Below, piece after piece: positions 63,155 through 64,000 of a stretch of DNA of 64,000 nt. Every line of letters starts with the position of its first letter. Position 1 is the first letter of the stretch. Origin of the DNA: Planosporangium thailandense (GTDB taxonomy: Bacteria > Actinomycetota > Actinomycetes > Mycobacteriales > Micromonosporaceae); contig NZ_JAATVY010000028.1 of NCBI RefSeq assembly GCF_011947195.1, forward strand, positions 1 to 64,000. Reading direction: 5' to 3'. The notes beneath the pieces are model-generated. The model ran no database searches. It saw only the letters and a program-made list of their open reading frames with translations, and was not told the DNA's origin. The translations under genes and the position numbers were made by a program.

Positions 63155-64000
63155 GTGACCGATGATCAGCAGGCACAGACACTGGTCGACCGGCCCGGGA
63201 CGGCCGAGCCGACCAGCGATGTCGACCTGACTCCGAGCACCGAGTCGCGCGGCTGGCGATACTATCTGCGCGCCATCGGCCCCGGCCTGATCACCGGAGC
63301 CAGCGACGACGATCCGTCAGGGGTCGCCACCTATTCGCAGGCCGGCGCGACCACCGGCTTCTCGCTGCTGTGGACGAGCCTGGTGACCTTCCCGCTGATG
63401 ACCGCGGTACAGGAGATCTGCGACCGCACCGCGCTGGCGACCGGCAAGAGCCTCGGCGAGCTGGTCACCGCCCGCTTTCGCGGCCGCACCGCCCGCGCCG
63501 CCGTCGGCGTCCTGCTGGTCGCGCTCATTGCGGCCAACGCGCTCAACATCGCCGCGGACCTGGTCGCGGTCGGGTCCGGAATGACGCTGCTGCACGCCGG
63601 GCCGACCTGGCTGTGGGCGCTGCTCGCCGGTACCGCGGTCACGGCGCTGGTGATCCTCGGATCGTTCGACCGCATCGCGCGCATCTTCAAACTGCTGTGC
63701 CTGGCGCTGCTGGTCTATTTCGCCGTCGTCGTGCTGTCCCGACCACCGGCCGGCAGGCTGCTGCACGGGCTGCTGGTACCGCACGTGGAGTTCACGTCCG
63801 ACTACCTGACGCTGCTGGTCGCGGTGCTCGGCACCACCATCAGCCCGTACCTGTTCTTCTGGCAGTCCGCCCACCGCGTCGAGGACCTCCGCGCCGAGCC
63901 CATCCACGGCCGCGACGCCGTGCCGCTCCACGAGCGCCCCTCCGGTCAGGCCCGCCGCAAGCTGCGCGCGTCCCGCCTGGACGTCCTGAGCGGCATGCTC
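63155..64000 (+). CDS. NRAMP-family divalent metal transporter, atypical motifs, 3' end outside window
   Basis: The reading frame is open from GTG 63155 to the window edge (282 codons). After a hydrophilic 45-residue N-terminus comes AIGPGLITGASDDDPSGVATY, the NRAMP TM1 region, but with DDDPSG where canonical NRAMP/MntH has DPGN. The TM6-like region reads LGTTISPYLFFWQSAHRVED, so the metal-coordinating MPH motif is replaced by SPY. This pattern is shared by a separate subgroup of NRAMP-related bacterial proteins, so Mn/Fe transport should not be assumed. At least eight hydrophobic helices are visible. It is divergent from the MFS-marR operon. Confidence 0.85.
   Translation, partial: MTDDQQAQTLVDRPGTAEPTSDVDLTPSTESRGWRYYLRAIGPGLITGASDDDPSGVATYSQAGATTGFSLLWTSLVTFPLMTAVQEICDRTALATGKSLGELVTARFRGRTARAAVGVLLVALIAANALNIAADLVAVGSGMTLLHAGPTWLWALLAGTAVTALVILGSFDRIARIFKLLCLALLVYFAVVVLSRPPAGRLLHGLLVPHVEFTSDYLTLLVAVLGTTISPYLFFWQSAHRVEDLRAEPIHGRDAVPLHERPSGQARRKLRASRLDVLSGML

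Overview
The window is about 72% GC, with GTG starts, strong AGGAGG ribosome binding sites and several promoters without leaders. The gene set includes a GlgE alpha-glucan pathway, Lsr2, an EspC-like protein, a DevR/DosR-type dormancy region, F420-type oxidoreductases and a hybrid cobalamin pathway. Together these indicate a filamentous actinobacterium, most likely of the Micromonosporaceae (Actinoplanes, Micromonospora or Dactylosporangium type). The family assignment is inference. No rRNA, tRNA, CRISPR array, insertion sequence or prophage was recognised.

Layout. 1-1.3 kb: the end of a secreted GH18 chitinase and a short EspC-like protein. 1.4-13.9 kb: a minus-strand cobalamin operon of eleven or more tightly overlapping genes (fused ChlI/ChlD-type chelatase subunit, cobO, cobB, cobI, cobM, cbiD, cobL, cbiG-cobJ, ferredoxin, Ni/Co permease, cobH, cbiX), headed by a cobalamin riboswitch with a large hairpin expansion. 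14-15.1 kb: a hemerythrin-like protein and an unknown protein. 15.2-19.1 kb: cobN under a second, nearly identical riboswitch. 19-31.6 kb: transporters, CsbD, an alpha-glucosidase, a DUF559 nuclease-like gene flanked by palindromes, PPK2, an acyl-ACP desaturase with a palindromic operator, redox enzymes, CBS and FHA proteins, and Lsr2. 31.8-39.8 kb: an aberrant cold-shock protein, PfpI, an erythromycin-esterase-like protein, a stress membrane protein, SerA, a beta-helix protein, a DMT permease and a small membrane protein. 39.8-51.4 kb: pgm, glgE-treS-mak-glgB, and the divergent pair glgM/glgC. 51.4-60.5 kb: four universal stress proteins, a DUF1876 protein, a DosS-like double-GAF protein lacking kinase function, a class I aldolase, a CBS-BON protein, an Acg-like nitroreductase and a DevR/DosR regulator, with DosR-box-like palindromes in the intergenic gaps. 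60.6-64 kb: a canonical cold-shock protein, a MarR regulator with its MFS exporter, and the start of an atypical NRAMP-family transporter cut by the window edge.

How the genes work together. The cob genes build the corrin ring, insert cobalt and take up cobalt, with feedback through two B12 riboswitches. Pgm, GlgC and GlgM make maltose-1-phosphate from hexose phosphate. TreS and maltokinase make it from trehalose. GlgE and GlgB turn it into branched alpha-glucan. The 51-60 kb block looks like a hypoxia/dormancy regulon controlled by the DevR homologue encoded at its end.

The most unusual items are: two families of long near-perfect palindromes placed at or next to stop codons, one of which lies inside the cbiG reading frame; a 157-nt array of hairpins inside one riboswitch; the DosS-like protein that keeps its putative haem histidine but has lost its phospho-accepting histidine and ATPase domain; and a cold-shock protein that has lost RNP1 and gained a YRSP repeat.
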